Part shown: one piece after another, positions 1 to 11,700 of the stretch
Numbering within the stretch: the stretch's first letter is position 1
Layout of the letters: every line of letters starts with the position of its first letter
Assembly: GCA_015680685.1 (NCBI GenBank)
Contig: MNCI01026513.1
Span: 1-64,000 of the forward strand
Origin: Gnetum montanum
Lineage: Eukaryota; Streptophyta; Gnetopsida; Gnetales; Gnetaceae
Direction: 5' to 3'
Length of the DNA stretch: 64,000 nt
Translations under genes and position numbers: made by a program
The notes under the pieces: model-generated
What the model was told of the DNA's origin: nothing
Seen by the model: the letters and a program-made list of their open reading frames with translations, nothing else
Database searches by the model: none

Positions 1-154
1 ATGTTAGGAATGATACCATTAAAAGTATGAATTGATTTGTTGTCACTATGTGCAAATGTGTCAAAGAATAATTGACCCTTCAATTTTAATTTTAGCATTA
101 ATAATAATTCAATTTTTCCATCAAGCATTAAACCAAAATTTTAAATTAGCTAAA
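1..154. repeat. Flank shared with 45185-45337
   Basis: This AT-rich stretch matches 45185-45337 base for base apart from about nine substitutions. In both places it runs directly into the 3' end of an Athila-like LTR at the same base. It lies outside the LTR, so the repeat includes host flank. That implies a segmental duplication rather than two independent insertions. The homology begins at base 1, so it probably continues beyond the window. No coding sense was seen. Confidence 0.75.
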
Positions 155-537
155 TGATGAGCGATGAAGGTACCCCTATGTCCGACCATACAAATCATGA
201 AGTGTTCATGCATGATCTAGTTGAATTTTGTGGACTCTATAGATTCTAATACACTAGTTTTCTAGAAAGTGAACCTTACCCTAAAGGTTGTTCATTGTCT
301 TCCCAGTTACACTTGTGATGTACAAAAGTATGGTTAACTGTAATTTTATTATTTTTATTGTTTTATGTTTTATGTTCTTTGGTGCTTAGAGTAGAGAGAT
401 GAAATAATTTAACAACTATTCTAATTTAACCACTTAAGTAGTCTCTAACGAATCCTAACATAAGCATCTAGTTCGAGTTTTCGTACACATCCTGATCCCA
501 CGTATCCACTGTTGGGTTAACCAAGCACTATATTTAC
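155..537 (-). repeat. 3' LTR, truncated (copy 1)
   Basis: The outer end reads TGATGAGC on the plus strand, the reverse complement of the GCTCATCA LTR terminus seen in every related element here. It aligns with 45338-~45720 of the full-length element. Near 537 the match stops and integrase sequence begins, so a deletion joined the middle of the LTR to integrase. Confidence 0.8.
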
Positions 538-3210
538 TAACTATTCTTGTTAATATCTTGGTGATCTCCCTATTGGTAACCTTAGCTTGACCATTGACTT
601 GCGGGTGGTAAGATGTTGTTAGTTTATGTCCAAATCCTAAGTGTACCATGAGCTTGCAAAAATTAGCACTTGTAAAATGAGTACCATTATCAGAAATTAG
701 TGCACATGGCACTCCAAACCTATGTATAGCATTCTATTATACAAATCGAGTAGTAGTGAAAGATGTGTAGTCGATGATACCTATAGCTTCTATACATTTG
801 GTACAACAATCAACAGTGACTATAATGTACACCATTTTATTTGACATGGATGTAATAGGATTCATGAAGTCAATGTCCAACCATCAGGATCTTAATGGTT
901 GTGCATCTCCCTACATAGTGACCCCCACAAGGACCCTCATGAGCATCTTGGAGAATGCATAGTTGATCAGCATCAAGGACACAACAATGAACCAAGTCAT
1001 CGATGCACACCTTGTAAAGGTGTCCATTGATTTCCATGAAGTGTCTGGCCTGATGAAGAAACTATTGTTTCTTCTAATGGTCTAAGTCTTATGGCATCTC
1101 CTAAGTGAGAAGATAAGTAGGGATGCCATCATACCATTTTGGTTTAGTGGACACTTCTTCATTTATTACACTGACAAAGACGAATTCATCAAGAAATTGA
1201 TTAGAGAATAGGCTCTTCTCCTCTTTATTGTCCCATCATAATCAAGACAAGTGATCCACAACCACGTTCTCAATTCCCTTTTGATATACCATTGTAAGAT
1301 CGAACTCATGTAAGGTCACCAATGACCATATGACATAGGGGCTAACCATCAACTTATTCATGTGGAAGTGAATGGCACTATGATCAGTGTGCACAAATAA
1401 CTTGTATCCAAGCACATAGTGTTTGAATTTCTCCAAGGCATACGCCACTACCATTAGCTTTTTTCTAGTTATGGTGTAATTGAGTTGTGCACCCACAATG
1501 CTTTGACTTATGTAGTGGATATAATAAGGACGTTTCTAATCATCCAACTATGTAAGCATAGCTCTCAACGCATAGTTTGACGCATCCATGATGATGTGAA
1601 ATAGACAGCACCAATCAAGTGCTCATAGAATTAGAGTTTCCTATAAGCCTCTTCTTAAGCTATTGGGATGTCTTTTCACATTTCTTGGTCCATATGAATG
1701 TAGCATCTTTCTTTCTGAGCTCAACCAAAGGTTTAGCAATCTTAGAGAAATTCCTTATGAATTTCTAGTAGTATCTAGTATGTCCAAGAAATTATTCGAC
1801 ATTTTATACAGCTTTTGGCTAATGAGTTATTCATTGGATGATCCTAATCTTTTTAGGATTCACCTCAATCCCTTCTTGTCATATTTTGTGCCCCCACACA
1901 ATGTCGTCTTAGACCATGAGATGGCTCTTTTACCAATTGAGCCAATGATTCATCTCCACATACCTTTTAAGCACTTGCTCAAGGTGATCTAGGGCTTGCT
2001 CAAATGTAGCGCCATAGGTAGAAAAGTCATCCATGAAGACTTCCATCCCACTACCAATATTCTACTAAAAAAAACACTTAGGATAAGGCATTGGAATTTT
2101 GCAAGAGCATTGCACAAACCAAAAGGCATTATTTTACATGCAAAAGTCCCCTAGGGACTTGTCAATGTTGTTTTGGCCTAATCCTCCAACATAATCTAAA
2201 TTTGGTTATAATCATTTTAACCATCTAGAAATCTATAATACCAATGCCCAAAGATAGTGTCCAATAGCTGGTCCACAAATGGTAATGGAAAATGATCTTT
2301 GTAGATTGCCATGTTTAACAGCCTAAAATCAATACAGGCCTACCATTTGCCACCTTTCAAGATATGATCAAGAAAATGTTATTGGCCATTTTTTAACCAC
2401 ATTTAGTAGCTTCTCTTTCTATTTAGAAGTAAGGTTGGCATTAATTATTACTAGCTTTGTCATTTTTCAAGAATGCATACTCTATGTCAATAGGTAGAGT
2501 TTTCAACTCCAATGACTCCTATTTGAAATTATCAAGGATTTCTAACTCTTCTTGATAAGTATCATCAGTTTCATCATCAAAGAGTTGGTGATGAACTTGC
2601 TCCATTTCATTCATGCCTTTAACATAGGCATAAATTAGGCTCTTAATTAGTTCCATGCAAAGTGTGTTGCTTTTAAGATCAACTATTAGCCATTGGGTGT
2701 CCTGTTGTGTTATGGCTACTACGTACAAGCACTTTTGGATTTTAGATTCATCTACACACTATTTGCATGGTATGATTAATGTGATTTTGATATACCATAA
2801 CTTCTACACATAGTTGCACCCTGTATCACTAGATGCAATGCATGGAATTCTCTTCTTCTCAATCTTTCCAAATTCATTTTCCTTGGAAATTTATAGGGAA
2901 ATATCTCTGATTCTCATACATGCATCAATAATGCTTAACCAAGACCTTTTCATAATGATTGGAAAGTTCCCCTTGCATTTATCAACCTTGATCATTAGAG
3001 AATTAAAAGGATAAGACCACCCATAGACAATGGTCACAATATCCTTCACCAATTCCAAGAGAATGGTGATGGACTGATTTGCCAATTCTAAATGAATGTT
3101 ACTCTTCTTAAGAGGAGATAGGTTCCAGGCTTTGTACATTTCATGAGAAATCATAATGACACTAGAACCTAACTCAAGAAAATCCTTACATGGCTCATTT
3201 CCTACAATCT
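538..3210 (-). pseudogene. pol: Degenerate pol: protease, RT, RNase H, integrase (copy 1)
   Basis: On the minus strand the protease remnant (~2891-3210) has the active-site DSG changed to ELG. RT (~1520-2500) retains its catalytic box as FMDDF near 2020-2040. RNase H (1242-1496) shows the TDH motif and ends GIENVVVDHLS, typical of the Athila/Tat branch. Integrase (538-~1200) keeps ISDNGTHF and YHPQVNGQ. The residue expected to be the catalytic Glu just after NGQA is Lys, and the C-terminus is cut by the LTR junction at ~537. The domain order PR-RT-RH-IN is the Ty3/gypsy order. Several frameshifts and stops make this a pseudogene. Confidence 0.82.
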
Positions 3211-4278
3211 ACAAGTAGATAAGAAGGCTTCTAAGATCAGCTTTTTTCCTAGGAAGATTGCTACCCTTAATCCAATTAGATACATTGTGGGTTAATGTGA
3301 TTGTGTGGTTCTTGGATGGCATTTAGTTTGAAGGGTTCATAAAAGGAATAGATCCAAAGGATGAAGGAAACAAAGCACGACCAGCTACATAAGTTGATGA
3401 GGGCTTTGTAGGGCCATTGGTTCCAAAGAATGGTCTTTTTCTTAGTTTGGATTCTGAACCACTCAATAGAGGAACCGATTATAAGTTAATAGCCCTAGTA
3501 ACATTATGTTGCTATAGTTGCATGGGAATCTCACCCTGCATGGATGGTAATTGGGTTGAGGGAGAAGGAACATGGGCTAAAGTATGAGGAGGCTAATAAG
3601 GATATTCATAGCATACACCCTAGATTCCTAAGATTCAGAGCATACATCCTAGATTCCTACAAGTGTGACATAATTAGGCAACATCTAGCTAGATTCATGT
3701 ACACCCTAGATTCATGTATTCATTGATGCCATCTTTGGATCTTCTTTTTCAAATTGGACACTTTGGAATATGTTTTATATTTGTCATTGAACAGCTCAAG
3801 TATCATACTCCATCTACAAATTTATTCTAGATCCAAGGAGTGGTACCAAGTTTTTGCTAGTTATTTTCAATGTTCTACAAGGAACATGCATTGTGAAAGG
3901 CTTCAAGATGGGTCTGTGGATCTGAGATATATCTCACCTCAAATTTGGGAATATTTTTCATATCCAACCTCTTCATTCTGCTATCTTTCACATGCTTGGT
4001 TGGAATTTCAATTTCCTCCACAATGTTTAGTATGCTTCGAGTTCCCTTCAAAGGTTCTTCATCATCATGATTTTGATGATGTCTATGATGTCCTCTACTA
4101 CCCCTTTGTTCATGGCAGGGCTTGCGATCGTTATTATCACACCGTCCACCTTCATCACAATTGCATACCCTACGGTTTCGATAAGATTTAGAGAAGGAGG
4201 AAGAAGATGCAGATGAAGAGGATGAAGAAGGAGAAGGACTACCACCACCATGGTGTTTGCCACCTCCTCTCCACTTGT
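3211..4278 (-). pseudogene. gag: Degenerate gag, C-terminal part (copy 1)
   Basis: This matches the gag reading frame of the plus-strand element (8713 onward) and of the element ending at 58218. It includes the zinc-knuckle-like region near 3650, a W-rich capsid helix region near 3750-3900, and the His/Asp-rich and Ser-rich linker near 4050-4270. The N-terminal third and the leader are missing: gag runs straight into the LTR near 4279, the scar of a deletion. Frame is broken by stops and indels, with only short open stretches left. Gag would form the particle shell that packages the element RNA. Confidence 0.7.
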
Positions 4279-5145
4279 CATGAGCAATGAGTAGACCCTA
4301 CACCCAATCATATGAATCACTAATTTTTCATTCACTATCTGATTGAATTCCATTGACTTATAGCCTTCTAAGTATACTAATCTCTAGGAAGTGAAAATAA
4401 CTATTGCAATCATTGTCTTTCCAATTACACTTGTGAAATGCAAAGATATGGTTAAGTATAATTGAGGCATATGATTTTTATCATATTTATGTTTTATGTT
4501 CTAAGTTGCCTAAGAATAAAGAATGATGAATAAAGCACTTTAATTGCTAATTTAATCTAACTAGCTAACACTTAGTTAATCCTAACATAAGCATCTATTC
4601 CCACTTGCCATACACATCTTGAACATGTTTAACACTACTAGGTTACAAATTGTTAAGTGTTAGTAGGTTTACCAAGTGCCAAGCATATGCTCAAAGTGAT
4701 TGTACTTATGTACTTAATTAATCACTATATAATTTAGCTTAGTCTAGCTTAATTAATTGCTTAATTACTTAAAACTTAAAGGAAAATTACTTAAACTATT
4801 AAATTCATAAAGAAATAATTAATCTATTTCAAAGTGCTGCGAGGTTTATCAAAAAGCTTATCTTTATTTCCGCACAGACTATAGTGCTCAAGTAAAATAG
4901 TGTTCAAATAAAGATCCATACTATGTGCACTTAGAAAATATTTTAACTTTCAAGTGGAAAAACTACTAGAGCTTTGTTACAACTATGATACTTATTATTA
5001 TAAATGTGACTGGTGAGCGCATATTTATAGATGAAAATAGACACTACATCGATGCAGTCACATCAACACATCAAATCATGCATCAACGTGATCGAGTCAA
5101 TGAGGTCGCATCAATGAGGCCTCGTTGACATAACCCATGACACAA
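4279..5145 (-). repeat. 5' LTR (copy 1)
   Basis: The sequence beginning TGAGCAATGAGTAGACCC aligns with the 3' end of the family LTR. Upstream on the minus strand there is a TATA box (5020-5033). Beyond it, near 5041-5125, lie short repeats of the CATCAA/TTGACA type, as in the U3 of the full-length element. The outer terminus is degraded and abuts an LTR fragment in the opposite orientation. Confidence 0.65.
5020..5033 (-). promoter_or_regulatory. LTR TATA box (copy 1)
   Basis: The minus strand reads CTATAAATAT in the position expected for the U3/R promoter of this LTR family. Matching boxes lie in the other LTRs at 7844, 19021 and 27358. Confidence 0.5.
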
Positions 5146-5431
5146 GTCATTAGTTAGTTATTAAATTAATTAAACATTTAATTACTTTATTTTTAGCACA
5201 TAGGTAAATTAAATAAAAAATGTAAAATGATGAAAATCATACGCCTTAGATACACTTAACCATACCTTTGCAATTCACAAGTGCAACTGAGAAGATAATG
5301 ATCGCATCTATTAGATTCACTACCTAGACCCAGTGTACTTAGAGAGCAAAAGTCTATGGAATTCGATGAAAATGCTTAGTTAAGGCTAGTGATTCATATG
5401 GTTGTGCGTAGAGACTAATTGTTGCTCATCA
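5146..5431 (+). repeat. LTR 3' fragment in plus orientation
   Basis: This aligns with 8290-8569, the 3' part of the plus-strand element's LTR. It shares the TTAGTTAGTTA stretch, the AAAATCATA..CCT..GA core, the ATATGGTTG segment and the CTCATCA terminus at 5431. It is more diverged than the two LTRs of that element are from each other, and no internal region follows. It is either a truncated solo LTR or the remnant of another insertion, facing the minus-strand LTR on its left. Confidence 0.65.
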
Positions 5432-5789
5432 ATATGCTTAATACATAATTTTTTACCTTAGTAATTATATAATTACACAAACTACTAAGAAAATAATCAC
5501 TTTTTCTTATTGATAATTCTTCACTTTTGATCATATCTTTAAGGTATAATCACAAATGCTTATAGTCTTATTTGATACCTCTTCAACCATAATATTTTCT
5601 TGAAACATTAGTTATTATCTCTTCATTCTTGAAAAAATATTTTCTTTAACCAGAATATTCTCCTTAAATCCAAGTTATTTTCCCTTCATTTCTATAAAAA
5701 AATTATTACATGCATAACCTATAAGATTGACAGAAATTTAGAAAGGAATAAATAAAAATATGTGCAATGTGTCAGTAATATTTTTATAC
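5432..5789. other. AT-rich sequence, nothing recognised
   Basis: Low-complexity AT-rich sequence with no open frame or repeat boundary that could be supported. It lies just downstream of the LOG pseudogene on the minus strand and may include decayed 3' exon or intron sequence of that gene. Confidence 0.4.
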
Positions 5790-6728
5790 CTAAAGCCTAC
5801 ATATTAACTTTAATGAAGAAGTCTATATAAAAAGAATATCACTATCTTAATCACTAATAAAATTATCATTTATCACATGATCTAAAAATGTCAATAGAAA
5901 TTCATAATAGCCTTCAACATTTAACAACCCTACTTGAAAATAAATAAGAAAGAATATTAGTCACTTTTTAACACTAATGATAATAAATTATGCCTACATC
6001 ATCAAACATACTAGCTTGTTATGAATTTCAAGTTGTCTCTAACTAATAACCTCCATAACTTCTTCCATGGTTCCAAAACCACCTAGTCATGAGTAAATAA
6101 TATACTTTTAACTACAATGAAATACATCAAATATTACCAAATGAAATACTAACACAACAAGTACCTAGTAAAGCAATAATGGCATATGAATACCCTGCCA
6201 TCATTGCTTTTTTCTTGTGCATAGTATTAATAATATGAACATTGTCGATTTTTTTATCAATGACCTATGTGTAGTAAAAATCATAAGAAAAGACACAAAC
6301 TATTAGTATGATACCCTCAAGTACACTGCACTAACAAAAATTATACTTAATTGCAAGAAATTTTGGTACCACTTTATTATTCAAGATACAAATGGCAATC
6401 AAATAATGACTTCATGAGGAAAATGCTTCAATAAGAATCCAAAGTCATAATCTTATTCAAGAGCATTTCCTCCACTACTAAAAATAGTGTTAGCTACAAC
6501 ATGCATTAGTCCAATGCTTCCTCCTCCATGAATTAAATCTATCTTTCTTTCAAACTTCATTAAAAAAACAACTAAGTTAAATAAATAGAAACATATAAAT
6601 TTGTCATAAATACCTTGAAAATTAGAAATAACTAACATTACCATTTTTAATCCAAGTTGTCTAGCAACATTTTCAAATCTATTATTCTTGCCTAACTCAC
6701 TTTTGCAGAAAACACAAACTCTTGTCAT
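5790..6728 (-). pseudogene. LOG: LOG-family cytokinin riboside 5'-monophosphate phosphoribohydrolase pseudogene
   Basis: Functional LOG enzymes release active cytokinin bases from nucleotide precursors in the cytosol. Five exon-like blocks are visible in order on the minus strand. Exon 1 (6642-6728) begins MTRVCVFCKS. Exon 2 (~6453-6554) has IDLIHGGGSIGLM. A third (6165-6264) has NTMHKKKAMM, the counterpart of the family MHxRKAEM motif, and IIALLG. A fourth (6012-6082) has GGFGTMEEVMEVI, the PGGxGTxxE motif. A fifth (~5850-5933) has VGLLNVEGYY and NFIS. GT/AG borders are intact at several junctions, notably the split Gly codon between blocks 3 and 4. Defects: exon 2 runs into a stop, a TAG follows MEVIS, the last acceptor looks mutated from CAGGTA to CAAGTA, and the expected IPK..GETVGEV segment was not found. 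Retained introns show this is a decayed gene and not a retrocopy. Confidence 0.82.
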
Positions 6729-7379
6729 TCTATGAATTCAAACCTAGAAACACACTTTATTAACTAAACCAAAATGCTTATTACCATTTATAATCTATTG
6801 AGACGATCGTCTACAAGAACATGTTCTTCACAATCCAAAAAAAACAACATAATGCACTACTTTATGTCATATCATCACTAACTTTATAATGATTTCTTGT
6901 TATTTTCAACCATTACTATATCTAATAACAAAAGATTCAATATTTTTCTTTAGCACAATAATAACACTGTATTGATACATTCCAAACTCTAATAATGTAA
7001 CCACTTATTAATCATTAAAGCATTACTACATCAACGATAACAATAACATTCCATCCATGCATGCCAAAGAAAAAGACATCTAATAATTCAACCACTTATC
7101 AACCATATCATTAATTGCAATCAAAGTAGTACTATACTGAACATATTTGTCTATCTTTTAAATACTTTCCATGACAACTTGCTTCTTCAACATGTCATAT
7201 ATATATATATATAAAGATTTTTTGGAAATGGGCCTCTTTACTCTTTCTTCATCATGCAGACCTTTATGTAACAATCTTTATTCAAACATTTCTCTCTCTT
7301 CAATCATGTGAATAGAAAGTAGGTTACGAATTTCCCAAGGTGACTTTTGATGCAATCCTTAAGTGCAATAATGCTATTA
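6729..7379. other. AT-rich spacer with a short (AT)n run
   Basis: AT-rich sequence upstream of the LOG pseudogene, so it would include its promoter, but no element could be assigned. A short (AT)n run lies at about 7197-7213. No coding sense on either strand. Confidence 0.4.
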
Positions 7380-7565
7380 TATATATTTTTTGAAATATAA
7401 AACCCAAAAACATGTAACCATATTTCAACATAGCCAAATGTATTTAACATAATTTAAGGTATAGCCCACACAACTTTGCTTAAGAGTGTCCATGTGACTT
7501 TTACAAGAGAAAAGGTGTGAAATTTGTGTGATTGGCAAAATAGGTTGTTTTTTCTACATATGCTA
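7380..7565 (+). repeat. Dispersed repeat, copy A (matches ~15250-15475)
   Basis: The motifs CAACATAGCCAAATGTAT, TAATTTAAGGTATAGCC and AGAGAAAAGGTGTGAAA recur in the same order and orientation at ~15270-15475, on the far side of the plus-strand LTR element. The second copy carries an extra internal duplication of its middle part. Family unknown; no terminal repeats or coding capacity seen. Confidence 0.6.
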
Positions 7566-7723
7566 CAAATCATGCAATGATTTCTTTTGTTGATGTTTCA
7601 AGAGTTAGCCCATTCTTTTCTTTTAGTGTTTTTTAACAAAGTGTACAATTGAGGAAAGTTCTAGTCAATTCAATTTCAAAGAATTCTTTCAACACTAAGG
7701 GAAAACATATATTTGTTCCTTAG

Positions 7724-8569
7724 TGATGGGATGCGATATTGCATGGGCCGTGATATCATGGCCATCGTAATAGTGCATCCCTCACAATATCACGTACACA
7801 ATATCGCATTGTCCCCCGCGATATCATAGAGCGTCGTCATATCTATAAATAAGAGGTGGCTCTCCCTTGTTTTCCATCCTAGGCTTAGACCATAGTGAAA
7901 CTCTAGCAGTTTGATCCCTCCATAGATAGAATATTTTTCATGTGCCCGCAGTAGGAACTCCAAAGTGAATGGATCTTTATTCGAGCAGACATTGTACCTG
8001 AACACAAGTTTATGTACGACAATAAAGGTAAACTTCTTGGATAAACCTTGCAGTGCATGGAACAGGCTAATTAGGATTTTATTTACTGTTATTTATTATT
8101 TATCATTTAAATGCTTTATTAGTTATTAAATCTTTCTCAACCCTTCTCTCCTAGTTAAGTGCCTCAGTACAACCACTTCGAGCACATGTGTTACGCTTGG
8201 TGATCCCAGCAACGATTAGCATTTGGTAACCAAGGTTGCATCGGTTCAAGGTGTGAACGGTAAGTGGGAATGGATGCTGATGCTAGGTTAATTCAGACTT
8301 AGTTAGTTAGTTAAAGTTAGTAATTAGTCTCTTCAACCCTTCACCTCTCTAGCATAGGAGATAAAACCGAAAAGACATAAAAATCATATACCTCAGACTT
8401 ACTTAACCATACACTGTGACAACTACAAGTAAGTCTGGGAAGACAACGAATAATTAACCTTAAGTGTTCCATGAGGCGTGTAGGCACTTAGTCTGCAGAT
8501 TTCAACCAGATCACATGTGTTATGCTCATATTTGTATGGTTGAGTGTAGGGGTACCTTGCCACTCATCA
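7724..8569 (+). repeat. 5' LTR
   Basis: It starts TGATGGGATG and ends CCACTCATCA, directly before the primer site. U3 opens with five GATATC-like palindromes between ~7731 and 7829, followed by a TATA box at 7844. Length 846 bases. Confidence 0.88.
7844..7851 (+). promoter_or_regulatory. LTR TATA box
   Basis: TATAAATA just after the GATATC array. It is the likely core promoter of the element; the transcript would start some 30 bases downstream. Confidence 0.6.
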
Positions 8570-8588
8570 TTGGCACCATTGCCGAGGA
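8570..8588 (+). other. Primer binding site, Asp-tRNA type
   Basis: TTGGCACCATTGCCGAGGA directly follows the LTR. It differs from the Athila-type site TGGCGCCGTTGCCGGGGA only by transitions. That site pairs with the 3' end of tRNA-Asp and primes minus-strand cDNA synthesis. Confidence 0.8.
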
Positions 8589-8712
8589 CTAAGTGTTTGT
8601 GCGCTAAGTAGAACATAGGATATCACTCACATCGTTGGGAGCTTAAATGAATGCTTAGGGTTAATTAAACAAAAAATTATATAACAGTTAAATAACACAC
8701 CGATAAGACACA

Positions 8713-11700
8713 ATGTCTTCTTCTTCTTCTCATAAGAGCATTACACCACCTAGGGATAATACTAGAAACAGTCGGCAGTCTAAAACACATAACCCAAATC
8801 TGCCAGTTCCTCAACAATATAGGGTGGTATATACTCATCCCGATGAGTATATACCCAATTTTACTTTTATCCTCCATCAAGATGAATAGTTGCGATGGAG
8901 AGACTTGCAAGGTAACATAGTGTTACCTCTATATCGATCTGTCCCAAACATGCTTATTCGTGCTCTTGCACAAATAGGCATGACACAGCTCTATGCTGAA
9001 TATGTTATAGGCGATTTCAACCCAAGGGATTATCATCCCACAGCAGCACAACGTATAAGGGACTCGAGGCAGGAGAGCCAACATACACTATTGAAGGGCA
9101 AAGGGGTCCCGCACATCCTTAGTGAAATTGAAGATGGTGAACCACTTATAATAGGTTCTCTATCGAATGATGTTCCCCCTCCTAATGATAGTAAGGAGGT
9201 GGGGTATCAGAACCTACGATCCATGATACACAACCCTGGTTCTGATCCCCATAAACTCCAACTGTTCACTGAGGGAATAACAACACATGACAAGGACGGG
9301 CACTTGGATCATCATCACGATCAGGGCCGAAGCCACAGAAGAGAAGGTAGGAAACATCATCATCATGATGGTTCTCCTTCTTCTTCTCATTCTTCACATC
9401 ATTCACCCTCTCCTTCCACATCTGGGCCCAGCCACCAAGAGCATAATGGTGAGGATAGAGGTAGACAAAATGAGAGACCTCGACGAGAGAGTCAAGAGAG
9501 AGGACAAGGGCATGAACAAAAGGAAAGTAGGGAACAATGTAGACACCATAGATGTCATAAAAGAGATGATCATGATGAGCCCCTATTTGCAACCCAAAGA
9601 ATGCTCGATATCACAGAGGCAATGAGAATACCGACAAGGCATCAAAGAGATAGTCAAATTAAGAGATTGGATATGAATAACATCCCATGCTTCAAAGGGG
9701 GATATAACGCTGATCCGAAAAATCATTTACAGGCATCCCATGATGCTTGTGCCTTGCAAAACATAGAGAATGAGTGGCAGAAACTAAGGTTGTTTCTCAG
9801 GACACTCATAAAGGAAGCAGAGAGTTGGTACCAATCCTTAGAATCGAAAACCATTAGGAGGTGGAGTACGATGTTAGAACTCTTCAACAATAAATATCAA
9901 ATGTACTCCTGAGTGTCTAACTTGTGTAACCAGATCCAAGGATGGAAGCAAGGAACTCATGAACCCTTGGATGCTGCCATGGGCTGCTACTACGCATTGT
10001 TACATCGTTTCCTGGGCCATGGTTACGCACAACGGGACCAACTTCACCACATCGTAGATGCGCTAAGACATGAGACTAGGAGAACCCTTGGGACTTATGC
10101 CCAAGGGAGACTATCAGAACTTAGAGTCCATGAAATTCATCGATTTTTGGAGCAAGTAGCCAAAGAAGAAGGTGAGCTACAAAAAAGAGAGAGCATGGAA
10201 GAATATAACCACGATCCCTTCCTTCGAAAGAAGGGAGTGAGATTTTGTGATGAAGAGGATGAGTCACCACTCAAAGAGTTGGTGAACAGAAAAACCTTGC
10301 CGATTCAAAAGCTAATAACAGAAGTATTAGCTAAGGTGGATGAAGTATGGAGCTCCTTAGATAGTAAAATTGAAACTGTCCTTAAAATCATAGAGAAGTC
10401 TAAGGAGGAACGAAGTAGTGACAAGGACAAGAAAAAGTAGAGAGATTTAGGCCTTGCACGTGAAAAGGGTAAGGGGAAAATAACTATCTCTAACGAGGTT
10501 GTGGATTTAGACACAGACAATGATGGTGGATGTGAGATCTGCCAATATGATCATCCTAAAGGATGTTGTCCAATCATCTCACATCTACAAGAGTCTGGGG
10601 TGTATGCACTCAACCTGAAACTTAACCAATGGCAGACACCCTATCTCCAAGGTAACCCAAGACAGTTCCACCAACCGTTGACGTATTATCCAAGTGGAAC
10701 TCCACCACAACCTATCGGGCAACATCAGCAGTGGCAATACCCACAGTCATGGGGTATGCCACTGCCTAAATATCAATACCCTTACTGGCAGCTAGACCCA
10801 TATGGATACTATGTGCAAGAGCCAATTTCTCCAAGTAACTCCATGGGTCACACAACTCCCAAACATCACTACCAAGTTTAGGAGTACTTTAGAAGGACTC
10901 CTTCTCCTTCGGGAGATGCTTCATACCTATATCATCCTCCTAATCCATCCACACCGCTTCCACCGGTAGTTCCCATAACACCTCCTACTCCAACAATGCA
11001 AGGGGAACTCCCCACTCAACCGCAGCAATGTAACGCTACAAGGGCAGTAACCATTCAACCCACTGCTGGTTCTGAAAAACATAAAAAGAGAAGACCTTTC
11101 TTTAAAACCAAAAGCCTAGACAAGCTCTCACAACAACAAGTGGTTGAGTCTAGGTACGCTCATCCAACACATGAGGCTTCGGAGCTCCCTTCCATCCAAC
11201 AACAGAGCTGCACGCATATGGTTATGTTAAGGCATACCGTAACCGACTGGATCAAGGTAGGCCACCTTCCCAGGAAACTATCTGACCCTGGAAGTCCCTT
11301 ACTCTACCTCCAAGTCACTGGGAATGAACCACATAAGGCTCTTCTTGACTCAGGTTCCGGAGTCCACCTAATATCATGAGAAATGTATCAAGCATGGAAC
11401 CTACCCCAACTCAAGAAGAGCAACATTCAACTAGAGCTGGCTGACCAATCCATCACCATTCCCTTGGGATCGATGGAGGACATCATTACCACTATGTGTG
11501 GTTGGTCATACCCAGCTGATTTCCTAGTGATAGAGGTCAACAGCAATGAAGGGGACTTCCCAATTATAATGGGAAGGCCATGGCTGAGTACAATAGATGC
11601 ATACCTAGGGATCCGCGATCTTTCCTTGGAGATATCTAAGGTAAATATTTATGAAAAGATCAAGAAGAAAAAAGTTCCATGCATCACATACAGTGACTCA

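Larger units (their letters stand above)
155..5145 (-). mobile_element. Truncated Athila-like Ty3/gypsy element (copy 1)
   Basis: Read on the minus strand the order is 5' LTR (~4279-5145), gag, protease, RT, RNase H, integrase, then a truncated 3' LTR (155-~537). Compared with the full-length relative at 45338-59193, two parts are missing: the gag N-terminus with the leader, and everything from late integrase through the env-like ORF into the 5' part of the 3' LTR. Stops and frameshifts are scattered throughout. It is dead but still diagnostic of the family. Confidence 0.85.

Noticed and set aside
3544-4191. Plus-strand frames of 60 and 145 codons
   Set aside because: They lie antisense to the gag remnant of copy 1 and have no independent support.
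7719-7723. CTTAG/CTCAA as a firm target duplication of the gag-protease element
   Set aside because: Only three of five bases match; both differences could be transitions, so it is possible but not proof.
9266-9625. Frames overlapping the His/Ser-rich part of gag
   Set aside because: They are shadows of the gag frame, which runs in phase from 8713 to 12054.
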